From NCBI RefSeq assembly GCF_002001015.1, contig NZ_MUNO01000018.1, positions 186,001-250,000 of the forward strand: a stretch of DNA of 64,000 bases. Reading direction: 5' to 3'. Positions within the stretch are counted from its first letter, which is position 1; every line of letters starts with the position of its first letter. The position numbers were made by a program, and so were the translations under genes. Below, in pieces: positions 50,072 through 58,788 of the stretch. Under the pieces are notes generated by a model. It had not been told where the DNA came from. It did no database searches and worked only from the letters and a program-made list of their open reading frames with translations. Source of the stretch: Polaromonas sp. A23. Its GTDB lineage: Bacteria; Pseudomonadota; Gammaproteobacteria; Burkholderiales; Burkholderiaceae_C.

Positions 50072-53000
50072 TCAGGTTCGCAGCTGTTGCGCCAGCAGCA
50101 GCGCCACGTGAATCGCCTCGCGCTGTGCTCCATCGCGTATCTGGTGTCTGCAACTGGTGCCGTCTGCCACCACAATCGCATCGGGTTGCCGGCGAATCGC
50201 GGGCAGCAGGCTCAACTCGGCCATCTGCATCGACACCTCGTAATGACTGGCTTCATAACCAAAGCTGCCGGCCATGCCGCAGCAACTGGACTCGATCAAC
50301 TCCGGTGCTGCGCCGGGTATCAGTTTGAGCACATCCATGATGGGGCTCACCGCGCCAAACGCCTTCTGGTGGCAATGGCCGTGCAGCAGGATGGCTTCGT
50401 CCACCGGATGTAGCCTGGACTTGAGTTCGTCAAGCCTGCCCGCTGCGGCTTCGCGCGCAAGAAACTCTTCGAACAACAAGGCTTGCTTGCCGATGGTTTC
50501 CGCCGCGTCTCCCAGACCCATCACCAGCATTTCGTCACGCATCGTCAACAGGCAGGACGGCTCCAGCCCGACGATGGCAATACCCCGGTCTGCAAAGGGC
50601 AGCAGCGCGCTCACAAGTTCGGTGGCCTTGGCCTTTGCCTCGTCCACCATGCCGCTGGCGAGGTAGGTGCGGCCGCAACACAGGTGTTTTCCATCTGCTA
50701 TCTTTTTGGTAGCTATATGCACCGTGTAGCCGCCGGCTTGCAGCACTTTTAATGCTGAAAAAGCGTTATCGGATTCAAATGTGCCGTTGAAGGTGTCCAC
50801 GAAGAGCACCACCGGTTTGTTGGCTGCCAGCACCTCTTCCCTCGTGGCACTCCTGGGGGCGTGGTTGAAAAAAGTTCGCGTTTTCCATTGCGGCAATGTG
50901 CGCCTGGCAGAAAACCCCATGATCTTCTCGCTCAGCACGGCCAGCCCCGGAATCCGGTCGCGCAGGTTCAGCAGGGGGGCCCAGCCGCTGGCCCGGTGAG
51001 CGTAGTCGGGCAGGCGTGCAACCAGCTTGTCTTTCAGCGTGTGGCCGTGCCTGGCCTTGTAGTGGTGCAAAAACTCCACCTTCATCTTCGCCATGTCCAC
51101 GCCGGTGGGGCAGTCACGCTTGCAGCCCTTGCAGCTCACGCACAGGTCCAGCGCGTCCTTCACTTCCTCGCTGGTGAACGCGTCGCGGGCGTTCAAGCCC
51201 TCCAGCTGGCCCGAGAGCGCCAGCCGCAAGGTGTTGGCCCGTCCGCGGGTCAGGTGTTTTTCGTCACGCGTCACGCGGTAGCTCGGACACATGGTCCCCA
51301 GATCGAACTTGCGGCAGTGCCCGTTGTTGTTGCACATCTCCACCGCTTTGGCCAAGCCATGCGCCGGGTCGCCGCCGCTGCCGGGCGCGCTGGTTTTTTC
51401 TGTCACTGGATCGTTCTGCACATTCCACGCGCTCCAGTCCAGCGCCGTCTTGATGGGGATCACCTTGTAGCCGGGTGCAAAACGCATCAGCCGCGTGTCG
51501 TCCATCTTGGGCGGGTCAATCATTCGGCCGGGGCACAGCAGATTGATCGGGTCCATGGTGTGTTTGATGGCGGCAAACGCTTCGTCGATCTGCGGGCCGA
51601 ACTGCCACTTGATCCACTCGCCGCGGCACAAGCCGTCGCCGTGCTCGCCGCTGTAGGCGCCCTTGAACTTGCGCACCAGCTCCGAGGCTTCCTCGGCAAT
51701 GGCGCGCATCTTGGGCGCGCCTTCTCGCCGCATGTCGAGAATCGGCCGCACATGCAGCGTGCCTACCGAGGCGTGCGCATACCAGGTTCCCTTGCTGCCG
51801 TATTTCTGGAAAATTTCGGTCAGTGCGTCGGTGTATTCGGCGAGGTGCTGCAGCGGCACGGCGCAGTCTTCAATAAAACTCACCGGTTTGCCGTCGCCCT
51901 TGAGGCTCATCATGATGTTGAGCCCCGCCTTGCGCACTTCCCACAGATTCTTCTGCGGTGCGTCATCCACCAGTTCAACCACCGAGCCGGGCAGCAGCAG
52001 ATCACCCATCAATTCGCTCAGGCGTTTGAGTTTGGGCAGCAGCGCCGTCTTGCTCGCGCCGGAAAACTCGACGAGCAAGATGGCCGCAGGCTGGCCGATC
52101 AGTGCGCTGCGAATGGTGGGCGCAAAAGCCGGGTTCTGCAGCGACAGATCAATCATGGTGCGGTCCACCAGCTCAACCGCCGTCAGCGTGCCGCCACCAA
52201 TCTTCACAATGTGCTGCGCCGCGTCCATGGCGCGGTAGAAGGTGGGGAAGTTCACCACGCCCAATACCTTGGCGCGAGGCAACTCGCTCAGCTGCAGCGT
52301 CAGTGATTTGGTCAGCGCCAGCGTGCCTTCACTGCCAACCAGCAGGTGTGCCAGGTTGACCGAGCCGTCGGCGGTGTAGGGCCGCTCGCTCTGCGGGTCA
52401 AAAATGTCCAGGTTATAGCCGCCCACACGCCGCATCACCTTGGGCCAAAGGCGTTTGATGGACGGCGCCAGTTCTTCCGCCAGCGAGCGCACCTGGTTGC
52501 CCAGTTCGCGTGCTTTGCCGCTGCTTGTGCCGTAAGGCCCGAGCTGCAGCAGCTCGCTGGCCGAAGTCCAGGCCTGCATGCCCAGCACGTTGTGCACCAT
52601 GTTGCCGTAGGCAATGCTGCGGCTGCCGCAGGAGTTATTGCCGGCCATGCCGCCCAGCGTGGCCTGCGCGCTGGTGGAAACATCCACCGGAAACCAGAGG
52701 CCGTGCTTTTTCAGATTGGCGTTCAGGTCGTCCAGCACAACGCCGGGCTCCACCTCGGCGGTGCGATTTTCAACATCCACATCAATGATGTTGCGCAGGT
52801 GTTTGGCGCAGTCGATCACCAGTCCGGCGCCCACGGTCTGGCCGCACTGGCTGGTGCCGGCGCCCCGCGCGACTATTGGCACGCCCATGTCGCGGCAGAC
52901 GTCGAGTGCGGTTTTGACGTCGGGTGCGCTGCGCGGCACAAACACGCCGACCGGCATCACCTGGTAAATGGAGGCGTCGGTGGCATAGCGGCCGCGGTCT

Positions 53001-53146
53001 GCCGATGAGAACATCACTTCGCCGCCGGTTTCACTGGCCAGCCGGGCGGCCAGGCGGCCGGCCACTTCATTGCTGATGCGTGCAACGCTGTCATAGGCGT
53101 GCGCCGCTGTTTCCTGCGCCACTTTCACGGGTAAGGGGGCGTTCAT
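50072..53146 (-). CDS. fused FAD-binding/Fe-S 2-hydroxyacid dehydrogenase (YdiJ/GlcD-GlcF type)
   Basis: 1024 residues. N-terminal PCMH FAD domain: FSSADRGRYATDASIYQVMP, PIVARGAGTSQCGQTVGAGLVIDCAKHL (starting PIVARGAG), NNSCGSRSIAYG, then the C-terminal FAD-oxidase half. Two [4Fe-4S]-type motifs, CNNNGHCRKF...CPSYRVTRDE and CVSCKGCKRDCPTGVDM. Finally CCG repeats (LCCGRTYLASG; SSCCGMAGSFGYE). Length and order match YdiJ-type enzymes, which oxidise D-2-hydroxyglutarate or D-lactate/glycolate and feed the respiratory chain. Residues ~800-817 come from repeat A (50697-50750). Co-transcribed after gntR (start overlaps its stop). Confidence 0.9.
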   Translation of the reverse strand: MNAPLPVKVAQETAAHAYDSVARISNEVAGRLAARLASETGGEVMFSSADRGRYATDASIYQVMPVGVFVPRSAPDVKTALDVCRDMGVPIVARGAGTSQCGQTVGAGLVIDCAKHLRNIIDVDVENRTAEVEPGVVLDDLNANLKKHGLWFPVDVSTSAQATLGGMAGNNSCGSRSIAYGNMVHNVLGMQAWTSASELLQLGPYGTSSGKARELGNQVRSLAEELAPSIKRLWPKVMRRVGGYNLDIFDPQSERPYTADGSVNLAHLLVGSEGTLALTKSLTLQLSELPRAKVLGVVNFPTFYRAMDAAQHIVKIGGGTLTAVELVDRTMIDLSLQNPAFAPTIRSALIGQPAAILLVEFSGASKTALLPKLKRLSELMGDLLLPGSVVELVDDAPQKNLWEVRKAGLNIMMSLKGDGKPVSFIEDCAVPLQHLAEYTDALTEIFQKYGSKGTWYAHASVGTLHVRPILDMRREGAPKMRAIAEEASELVRKFKGAYSGEHGDGLCRGEWIKWQFGPQIDEAFAAIKHTMDPINLLCPGRMIDPPKMDDTRLMRFAPGYKVIPIKTALDWSAWNVQNDPVTEKTSAPGSGGDPAHGLAKAVEMCNNNGHCRKFDLGTMCPSYRVTRDEKHLTRGRANTLRLALSGQLEGLNARDAFTSEEVKDALDLCVSCKGCKRDCPTGVDMAKMKVEFLHHYKARHGHTLKDKLVARLPDYAHRASGWAPLLNLRDRIPGLAVLSEKIMGFSARRTLPQWKTRTFFNHAPRSATREEVLAANKPVVLFVDTFNGTFESDNAFSALKVLQAGGYTVHIATKKIADGKHLCCGRTYLASGMVDEAKAKATELVSALLPFADRGIAIVGLEPSCLLTMRDEMLVMGLGDAAETIGKQALLFEEFLAREAAAGRLDELKSRLHPVDEAILLHGHCHQKAFGAVSPIMDVLKLIPGAAPELIESSCCGMAGSFGYEASHYEVSMQMAELSLLPAIRRQPDAIVVADGTSCRHQIRDGAQREAIHVALLLAQQLRT
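50697..50750 (+). repeat. interspersed repeat A, copy 6 (inside the FAD/Fe-S gene)
   Basis: GCTATCTTTTTGGTAGCTAT followed by a less well-kept GTGTAGCCGCCGGCTTGCAG. Read in frame on the opposite strand by the dehydrogenase gene, just before its LCCGR motif. Confidence 0.6.
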
Positions 53147-53154
53147 GGGATGGC

Positions 53155-53838
53155 TCAAGCGGTGGCCGCCGGCCGTGCCGCGCGCAGTTGCTCCATCACC
53201 ACGTCACGCTTGTTCTGCAAATGGGCCAGCAGCACCGCGCGCATGGCAGGCGCATCGCGGCGGCTCAGGGCGTCAATCATGGTTTCATGCTCTTTCACCG
53301 CGGCGTTCCATTTCTCGCCATCCTGGTTGGAGCGAAAGCGCAGCGCTTGCAGCCGCGCGTTGACCTGATCGTAGGTTGCGGTCAGCACCGGGTTTTTGGC
53401 CGCGGTGTTGATGGCGCGGTGAATGGCCGCGTTGAGTCGGTAGTAGGCGGGCAGGTCGCGCCGCGTCCAGGCCGCCAGCATTTCGTAATGCATCGCCTTG
53501 ATCTCGTCCAGCTCGGCATCGGTGATGCGCCCGGCGGCCAGCTCGCCAGACAGCGCTTCCAGCCCGGCCATGACTTCAAAGGTGTTGAGCACATCCGTCT
53601 CGGACAACTCCACCGCAATCGCTCCGCGGTTGGGCAGCAGCTCAACCAGCCCTTCGGCGGCCAGCATCTTGATGGCCTCGCGCAGCGGCGTGCGCGAGAC
53701 CTTGAGCACTTCACTCAGCTCGCGTTCATTGAGCTTGGCGCCCGGGGCGATGCGGTTCTCAACCAGCATCTGGCGCAGGCGGTGGGCCACCTGCTCATGC
53801 AGGGCCGCGCGCGGAATGGAAATGATGTCAGCAGTCAT
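53155..53838 (-). CDS. GntR-family regulator (FadR/FCD type)
   Basis: 227 residues. Winged HTH (LHEQVAHRLRQMLVENRIAPGAKLNERELSEVL begins at residue 13; VSRTPLREAIKMLAAEGLVELLPNRGAIAV is the recognition part, starting VSRTPLREA), then an all-helical FCD ligand domain with histidines in NAAIHRAINTA and VKEHETMIDAL that normally hold a metal and a carboxylate ligand. It should respond to a small hydroxy or keto acid. Start is 118 bp from the divergent aminotransferase, with two identical palindromes between, and its stop overlaps the dehydrogenase start. Confidence 0.93.
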   Translation of the reverse strand: MTADIISIPRAALHEQVAHRLRQMLVENRIAPGAKLNERELSEVLKVSRTPLREAIKMLAAEGLVELLPNRGAIAVELSETDVLNTFEVMAGLEALSGELAAGRITDAELDEIKAMHYEMLAAWTRRDLPAYYRLNAAIHRAINTAAKNPVLTATYDQVNARLQALRFRSNQDGEKWNAAVKEHETMIDALSRRDAPAMRAVLLAHLQNKRDVVMEQLRAARPAATA

Positions 53839-53843
53839 AAGTC

Positions 53844-53862
53844 AATTTTGTATGCAAAAAAT
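53844..53862. promoter_or_regulatory. GntR operator 1 over the gntR -10
   Basis: AATTTTGTATGCAAAAAAT; core TTTTG-TATG-CAAAA is palindromic. On the minus strand TTGACA (53868-53873) lies 17 bases before CAAAAT (53845-53850), so the operator covers the -10 and spacer of the gntR promoter. Confidence 0.8.
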
Positions 53863-53906
53863 ACCTGTGTCAAACCCTATAAATGGCAAAAATAGATTGA
53901 CAAATG

Positions 53907-53925
53907 AATTTTGTATGCAAAAAAT
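53907..53925. promoter_or_regulatory. GntR operator 2 over the aminotransferase -10
   Basis: Exact copy of operator 1, 63 bp away in the same orientation. On the plus strand TTGACA (53897-53902) is followed after 17 bases by AAAAAT (53920-53925), so binding would block the aminotransferase promoter. Confidence 0.8.
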
Positions 53926-53955
53926 GCGACATCTACGGAGTTTTATCTTTTACTT

Positions 53956-55176
53956 ATGTTGACTCTCGACTTCCATCCCACAGGCCGTCACTTCCTGCAG
54001 ATTCCCGGGCCTTCACCCGTGCCCGATCGGGTTTTGCGCGCCATGAGCCTGCCCACCATTGACCACCGCGGCCCCGAGTTTGCTGCGCTGGGGCTGAAGG
54101 TGCTGGCAGACATCAAAAAGATTTTCAAAACCAGGCAGCCGGTCATTATTTACCCGGCATCGGGTACCGGCGCCTGGGAGGCCGCACTGGCGAACACGCT
54201 GAGTCCAGGAGACCACGTGCTCATGTACGAAACCGGCCACTTCGCCGCCTTGTGGGAAAAGCTGGCGGCGCGTATGGGCCTGAAGACAGAGGTCATGAGT
54301 TACCCCGGCCCGGACATGTGGCGCCACGGCGTGCGTGCCGACCTGATTGAAGAGCGCCTCAAGGCCGACACCCAGCACAGCATCAAGGCCGTGTGCGTGG
54401 TGCACAACGAAACCTCCACCGGTGTCACCAGCAACATCGCTGCCGTGCGCAAAGCCATCGACGCAGCCAAACACCCGGCGCTGCTTCTGGTGGACACCAT
54501 TTCCGGCCTGGCCTCGGCCGACTACCGGCACGACGAATGGGGCGTGGATGTCAGCATCAGCGGTTCGCAAAAAGGCCTGATGCTGCCGCCGGGCATCAGC
54601 TTCAATGCGGTGTCCGTCAAGGCGCTGGAAGCCAGCAAGACTGCCAGGCTGCCCAAGGCCTTCTGGGCCTGGGACGAAATCATCGAGATGAACAAGGCAG
54701 GTTACTGGCCGTCCACTCCCAACACCAACCTGCTTTATGGCTTGAATGAAGCCTGCGACATGTTGCTTGAGCATGGCCTGGACGTGGTGTTTGCGCGCCA
54801 CCAGCGCTGGGCCGAGGGCGTGCGCGCCGCCGTGCGCGCCTGGGGCTTGCAGATCCAGTGTGCCGACGCAGCCGTGTATTCGCCTGTCCTCACCGGTGTG
54901 ATGATGCCCGAAGGCGTGGACGCTGACGCAGTGCGCAAGATCATTTACGAACGGTTTGACTGCTCGCTCGGCACCGGCCTGGGCAAGGTCAAGGGCAGGA
55001 TGTTCCGTATCGGCCATCTTGGCGATTGCAATGACCTGACGCTGATGGCGGCGCTCTCCGGCTGCGAGATGGGCCTCAAGCTCGCGGGCGTCAAGCTGGC
55101 CGGCTCCGGCGTGCTCGCGGCCATGGACCATTTCTCAAACCACGCGGCCGTCGTGCCGCTGCGCAAGGCGGCATGA
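53956..55176 (+). CDS. serine-glyoxylate / alanine-glyoxylate aminotransferase family
   Basis: 406 residues, class V PLP aminotransferase. HFLQIPGPSPVPDRVLRAM, IDHRGPEFAALGLKVLADIK, YPASGTGAWEAALANTLSPGD, VVHNETSTGVTSNI, LLVDTISGLASADYRHDEWGVD with the PLP aspartate, and SGSQKGLMLPPG with the Schiff-base lysine. It moves the amino group of serine or alanine to glyoxylate, giving glycine and hydroxypyruvate or pyruvate. ATG 53956 is preferred to an upstream in-frame ATG lying inside operator 2. Divergent from gntR; supplies hydroxypyruvate for the Hyi/GlxR step encoded earlier. Confidence 0.93.
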   Translation: MLTLDFHPTGRHFLQIPGPSPVPDRVLRAMSLPTIDHRGPEFAALGLKVLADIKKIFKTRQPVIIYPASGTGAWEAALANTLSPGDHVLMYETGHFAALWEKLAARMGLKTEVMSYPGPDMWRHGVRADLIEERLKADTQHSIKAVCVVHNETSTGVTSNIAAVRKAIDAAKHPALLLVDTISGLASADYRHDEWGVDVSISGSQKGLMLPPGISFNAVSVKALEASKTARLPKAFWAWDEIIEMNKAGYWPSTPNTNLLYGLNEACDMLLEHGLDVVFARHQRWAEGVRAAVRAWGLQIQCADAAVYSPVLTGVMMPEGVDADAVRKIIYERFDCSLGTGLGKVKGRMFRIGHLGDCNDLTLMAALSGCEMGLKLAGVKLAGSGVLAAMDHFSNHAAVVPLRKAA

Positions 55177-55288
55177 AATTGTGTACGCGTTTGCGGGCTT
55201 GACGCGCGGGCCGTGTTGGTTCACCGTGATAGAAATCGGGTCACATCCGGAGTGACCGGCAGAGAAAGTTGAATTCAAGGAGACAAAC

Positions 55289-56266
55289 ATGCAACGCAGA
55301 ACCCTTATCACCGCCGCAGCTGCCAGCGCTGCCCTTGTGGCTGCCCCCGCCTTGCGGGCGCAAAACCTGCCCGCCGGAACGGTTCGCATCGTTGTGGGCT
55401 TTCCGCCAGGCGGCGGCACGGACGCGCTCGCGCGTGTGGTTGGCCAGAAGTTGGGAGTCATGTGGAATGTTTCTGTGGTCATTGAAAACAAGGCGGGTGC
55501 GGCCGGCGTCATTGCCGCCGACTATGTGGCCAAGCAGCCTGGCGACGGCAACACGTTGCTGATGGCGCACATCAACAGCCATGCGCTGGCGCCGGCACTG
55601 GGCATCAAGCTGGGCTACAACGCCGAGCGCGACTTTGTGCCCATCAGCATGGTGGGCGTGACGCCCAACATTCTGGTGTGCAATGTGGACCAACCTGCCA
55701 AAATCGTGAAAGACGTGGTGGCGCTATGCCGGGCCAAGCCCGGGCAGATCAGTTTTGCCTCGGCCGGCGGTGGCTCTGCCCAGCACTTTGCGCTGGAGAT
55801 GTTCAAGCTGCAGGCCAAAATTTTTGCACTGCATATTCCCTACCGCGGCTCCGGCCCGGCCCTGGTTGACTTGATTGGCGGTCAGGTCAACTACTGCTTT
55901 GAAACCATGACGTCGGCCACGCCGCACATCAAGAGTGGTAAAGCGATCGCCATTGCGCAAACCCGGCTCAAACGCGCCAAGGGCCACCCCACAGTGCCGA
56001 CCATGGACGAGTCCGGTTTTCCCGGGTTTGAAGCAACGGTGTGGTACGGGCTGATGGGCCCTTCCAAAATGCCACCGGCCATGGTGCAGCGCATGAACGA
56101 TGACGTGAACAAGGTCCTGGCCATGCCCGACGTCCAGGAAAAAATGGAGCAGTATGGTGCAGAAGACGGTGGCGGCAGCACCGAAAAGTTTGCATCTTTC
56201 ATTCGTGAAGAGCAGAAGAAGTGGGCGCAGGTGGCGCAGCAGGCCAAGGTTCGGGTAGACGCCTGA
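55289..56266 (+). CDS. Bug/TctC-family periplasmic receptor
   Basis: 325 residues. Twin-arginine-like MQRRTLITAAAASAALVAAPALRA signal (starting MQRRTLITAA), mature start QNLPAGTVRIVVGFPPGGGTDALAR. Bug motifs: VIENKAGAAGVIAADYVAKQP, YNAERDFVPISMVGVTPNIL, FKLQAKIFALHIPYRGSGPAL and PTVPTMDESGFPGFEATVWYGL. It binds a small carboxylate. No TctAB genes are adjacent, so it may deliver to a distant transporter or act as a sensor. AAGGAG precedes the ATG; 112 bp after the aminotransferase. Confidence 0.93.
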   Translation: MQRRTLITAAAASAALVAAPALRAQNLPAGTVRIVVGFPPGGGTDALARVVGQKLGVMWNVSVVIENKAGAAGVIAADYVAKQPGDGNTLLMAHINSHALAPALGIKLGYNAERDFVPISMVGVTPNILVCNVDQPAKIVKDVVALCRAKPGQISFASAGGGSAQHFALEMFKLQAKIFALHIPYRGSGPALVDLIGGQVNYCFETMTSATPHIKSGKAIAIAQTRLKRAKGHPTVPTMDESGFPGFEATVWYGLMGPSKMPPAMVQRMNDDVNKVLAMPDVQEKMEQYGAEDGGGSTEKFASFIREEQKKWAQVAQQAKVRVDA

Positions 56267-56301
56267 TCAGGGAAGTCCGGCCTGGAAGAGGGGCAGTTAC
56301 C

Positions 56302-57201
56302 TCAGGCCTGGTCGCGATAATGCGCGCACAGCGTTTCGATCAACGACTCGGCATAACGCGGCAGCGCATCGCGCTTGCGCACCAGGATGTAACGCTCGCG
56401 CACGCTCCAGGGCTCCAGCAGCTCGATCAGTGTTATGCCCATGGCCACCTGGTTGCGCCGCGCGGCTGACTCTGGAACAATGCCCACGCCCACGCCGGCA
56501 CCAATCATGCGGCACATGGCATCAAAGCTCGAGAGCTGGATGCGCAACTTCAGCGGCTTGCCCAGGCTTTCGACCACCTGCGCCAGAAAGGTTTGCAGCG
56601 TGCTGCCCGACTGCATGCCTACCGCGTCTTCATCCAGCGTTTCTGCAAAGGCAATTTTTTTGCGGCGTGCGAAGCGGTGGTTTTTGGCAGTGGCCAGCAC
56701 CAGCCGGTCGGTGCTGAAATGAATCGCCTCCAGCCCCAGCGTGTCCACCTTGCCGGCGACGATGCCGATGTCGGCCCGGCCGTCCAGCACGCCGCGCGCG
56801 ATCTCGGCGTTGGGTTTCTCCTGCAGGTCGATGTTGATCTTAGGGTTCGCCGACAAAAAGTCCGGCAGGATTTCCGGCAGGAAGTCCGTCACCGCGGTGG
56901 TGTTGGCAAACACCCGCAAATGGCCGCGCAACCCGCCGCCGTATTCCTGCAGGTCGCTTCGCAACTGCTCGGCCTGGCGCAACACGCCGCGCGCGTGGAA
57001 TAAAAAGGCCTCCCCAGGCGGCGTCAGCCGCACGCCGCGCGCTTCGCGGTAGAGCAGGCTCAGGCCGGACTGGGCTTCGAGCGCCTTGATGCGCGCACTG
57101 GCCGCGGCCAGCGACAGGTGCTGGCGCTCGGCGGCACGTGTCATGTTGCCTTCGTCGGCCGTTGCCACAAAAAGCCGCAGGTCCGTCAGGTCGAATTGCA
57201 T
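56302..57201 (-). CDS. LysR-family regulator
   Basis: 299 residues. HTH: LTDLRLFVATADEGNMTRAAERQHLSLAAASARI lies at residues 5-38 (starting LTDLRLFVATA), effector domain from GGLRGHLRVFANTTAVTDFLPEIL, with GVLDGRADIGIVAG and GAGVGVGIVPESAARR. Convergent with the Bug gene and divergent from the CoA-catabolism operon (230 bp between starts), so that operon is its likely target. Confidence 0.93.
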   Translation of the reverse strand: MQFDLTDLRLFVATADEGNMTRAAERQHLSLAAASARIKALEAQSGLSLLYREARGVRLTPPGEAFLFHARGVLRQAEQLRSDLQEYGGGLRGHLRVFANTTAVTDFLPEILPDFLSANPKINIDLQEKPNAEIARGVLDGRADIGIVAGKVDTLGLEAIHFSTDRLVLATAKNHRFARRKKIAFAETLDEDAVGMQSGSTLQTFLAQVVESLGKPLKLRIQLSSFDAMCRMIGAGVGVGIVPESAARRNQVAMGITLIELLEPWSVRERYILVRKRDALPRYAESLIETLCAHYRDQA

Positions 57202-57430
57202 GCGCCATGCTAACGCACGGTTGCCTGAAGTCTTCGGCGGTGACTAAGTCTTGAGATCAGGGTTTACCCTTTGTTTTGGATATTCCATTGGAGAAATTCT
57301 CTTCTGTGGCATGAAGAGACTTCCAAATTTCAGAAGTCTGGCTGCTGAAATGGCAGATTGTTGATTGGCCCGCTTGCGGCGACGATGCCTGCTCTGCCCC
57401 AAAGGGCGTTTACGACAGCAGGAATCAACA

Positions 57431-58351
57431 ATGAGCGGAACAGGCATGCTGGAAGGCAAGGCAGTGGTCGTCACCGGTGCCGGTGGCGGTATCGGGCGGG
57501 ACATCGCCTTGGCGATGGCGCGTGAAGGCGCGCGTGTCGTGGTCAACGACATAGGTGCATCGGTGGCGGGCGAGGGCAGTGACGCCGGCCCCGCGCAGGC
57601 GGTGGTCAATGAAATACGCGCTGCCGGCGGCGAGGCCGTGGCCAATACCGACAGCGTGTCCGAGGCGCAGGCTGCGCAGCGCATCATCACCACGGCCATG
57701 GACAGTTTTGGCCGCATCGACTGCGTGGTCAACAACGCCGGCATCCTGCGCGACCGGTTTTTCCACAAGATGGGCGACGACGAATGGGACGCCGTGATCA
57801 AGGTGCACCTGTATGGCGCTTATTACGTGAGCCGCGCTGCCGCGCCGCATTTCAAGGCCCAGGCCTCCGGCAACTACATCCACATGACCTCGACCTCCGG
57901 CCTGATCGGCAATTTCGGCCAGGCCAATTACTCGGCAGCCAAGCTCGGCGTGGCTGCGCTGTCCAAGTCGATTGCGCTGGACATGCTCAAGTTCAATGTG
58001 CGCTCCAACTGCATCGCCCCGTTTGCCTGGAGCCGCATGATAGGCGCCATCCCGACCGACACACCCGAAGAGCAGGCCCGCGTCGACCGCATCAAGCAGA
58101 TGACGCCGGCCAAGATTGCACCGCTGGCGGTCTGCCTGGCCAGCGAGGAAAGCCGCGGGGCCAACGGACAGATTTTTGCCGTGCGCAACAACGAGATCTT
58201 CCTCATCAGCCAGCCACGCCCGGTGCGCTCGGTGCACCGCTCCGAAGGCTGGACCCCGGCAACGGTGGCCAGCCACGCGCTGCCGGCGCTCAAGGCCAGT
58301 TTTTTTGATCTGGACCGTTCGGGCGACGTGTTCAGCTGGGACCCCATTTGA
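57431..58351 (+). CDS. SDR oxidoreductase, multifunctional-enzyme-2-like hydroxyacyl-CoA dehydrogenase
   Basis: 306 residues. NAD-binding GAGGGIGRDIAL, NNAGILRD, catalytic Ser in HMTSTSG and YxxxK as YSAAKLG. The insertion RFFHKMGDDEWDAVIKVHLYG is typical of peroxisomal MFE-2 type (3R)-hydroxyacyl-CoA dehydrogenases. The ~50-residue tail after the Rossmann core (RSVHRSEGWTPATVASHALP) is longer than in simple SDRs. First gene of the operon divergent from lysR. Probably oxidises a 3-hydroxyacyl-CoA. Confidence 0.9.
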   Translation: MSGTGMLEGKAVVVTGAGGGIGRDIALAMAREGARVVVNDIGASVAGEGSDAGPAQAVVNEIRAAGGEAVANTDSVSEAQAAQRIITTAMDSFGRIDCVVNNAGILRDRFFHKMGDDEWDAVIKVHLYGAYYVSRAAAPHFKAQASGNYIHMTSTSGLIGNFGQANYSAAKLGVAALSKSIALDMLKFNVRSNCIAPFAWSRMIGAIPTDTPEEQARVDRIKQMTPAKIAPLAVCLASEESRGANGQIFAVRNNEIFLISQPRPVRSVHRSEGWTPATVASHALPALKASFFDLDRSGDVFSWDPI

Positions 58352-58365
58352 AGCGGATGACAGCC

Positions 58366-58788
58366 ATGAGCCAAGAAGCAAGCAACCCGCCTCCATCACC
58401 CGGACCTTCCGACACTGGTGTCCAGGCCTTTCATCAAGCGGCGCTCGACAGCGGCCGTTTTCTTATCCAGCAATGCAAGGAGTGCCGCAAGCACGTTTAT
58501 TTTCCGCGGGAAATATGCACGCACTGCGGTTCGGCAAAACTGGACTGGGTCACGCCTTCCGGCGGCGGCACGGTGTATGCGGTGACGACGGTACGGCGCA
58601 AACCCGATGCGGGAGGCGACTACAACGTCTCGCTGATCGATCTCGACGAAGGCGTACGCCTGATGAGCCGGGTCACCAATCTCCAGCCCGATGCGGTGCG
58701 CATCGGTCAGCGCGTGAAGATGCACGTGCAGCTCACCGACGGCTGCGGCCTGGTGCTGGCCTCTGCGCTCGAAGGGGGGGCGGCATGA
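58366..58788 (+). CDS. DUF35 / rubredoxin-like zinc-ribbon plus OB-fold protein
   Basis: 140 residues from ATG 58366 (ATG 58357 is an alternative). Zinc ribbon CKECRKHVYFPREICTHCG holds four cysteines, then an OB fold (GTVYAVTTVRRKPDAG, YNVSLIDLDEGVRLMSRV, VRIGQRVKMHV). DUF35 proteins form complexes with thiolase-like enzymes and bind the acyl-CoA. Here the thiolase-like gene overlaps its stop (ATGA), which strongly suggests such a complex. Confidence 0.9.
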   Translation: MSQEASNPPPSPGPSDTGVQAFHQAALDSGRFLIQQCKECRKHVYFPREICTHCGSAKLDWVTPSGGGTVYAVTTVRRKPDAGGDYNVSLIDLDEGVRLMSRVTNLQPDAVRIGQRVKMHVQLTDGCGLVLASALEGGAA

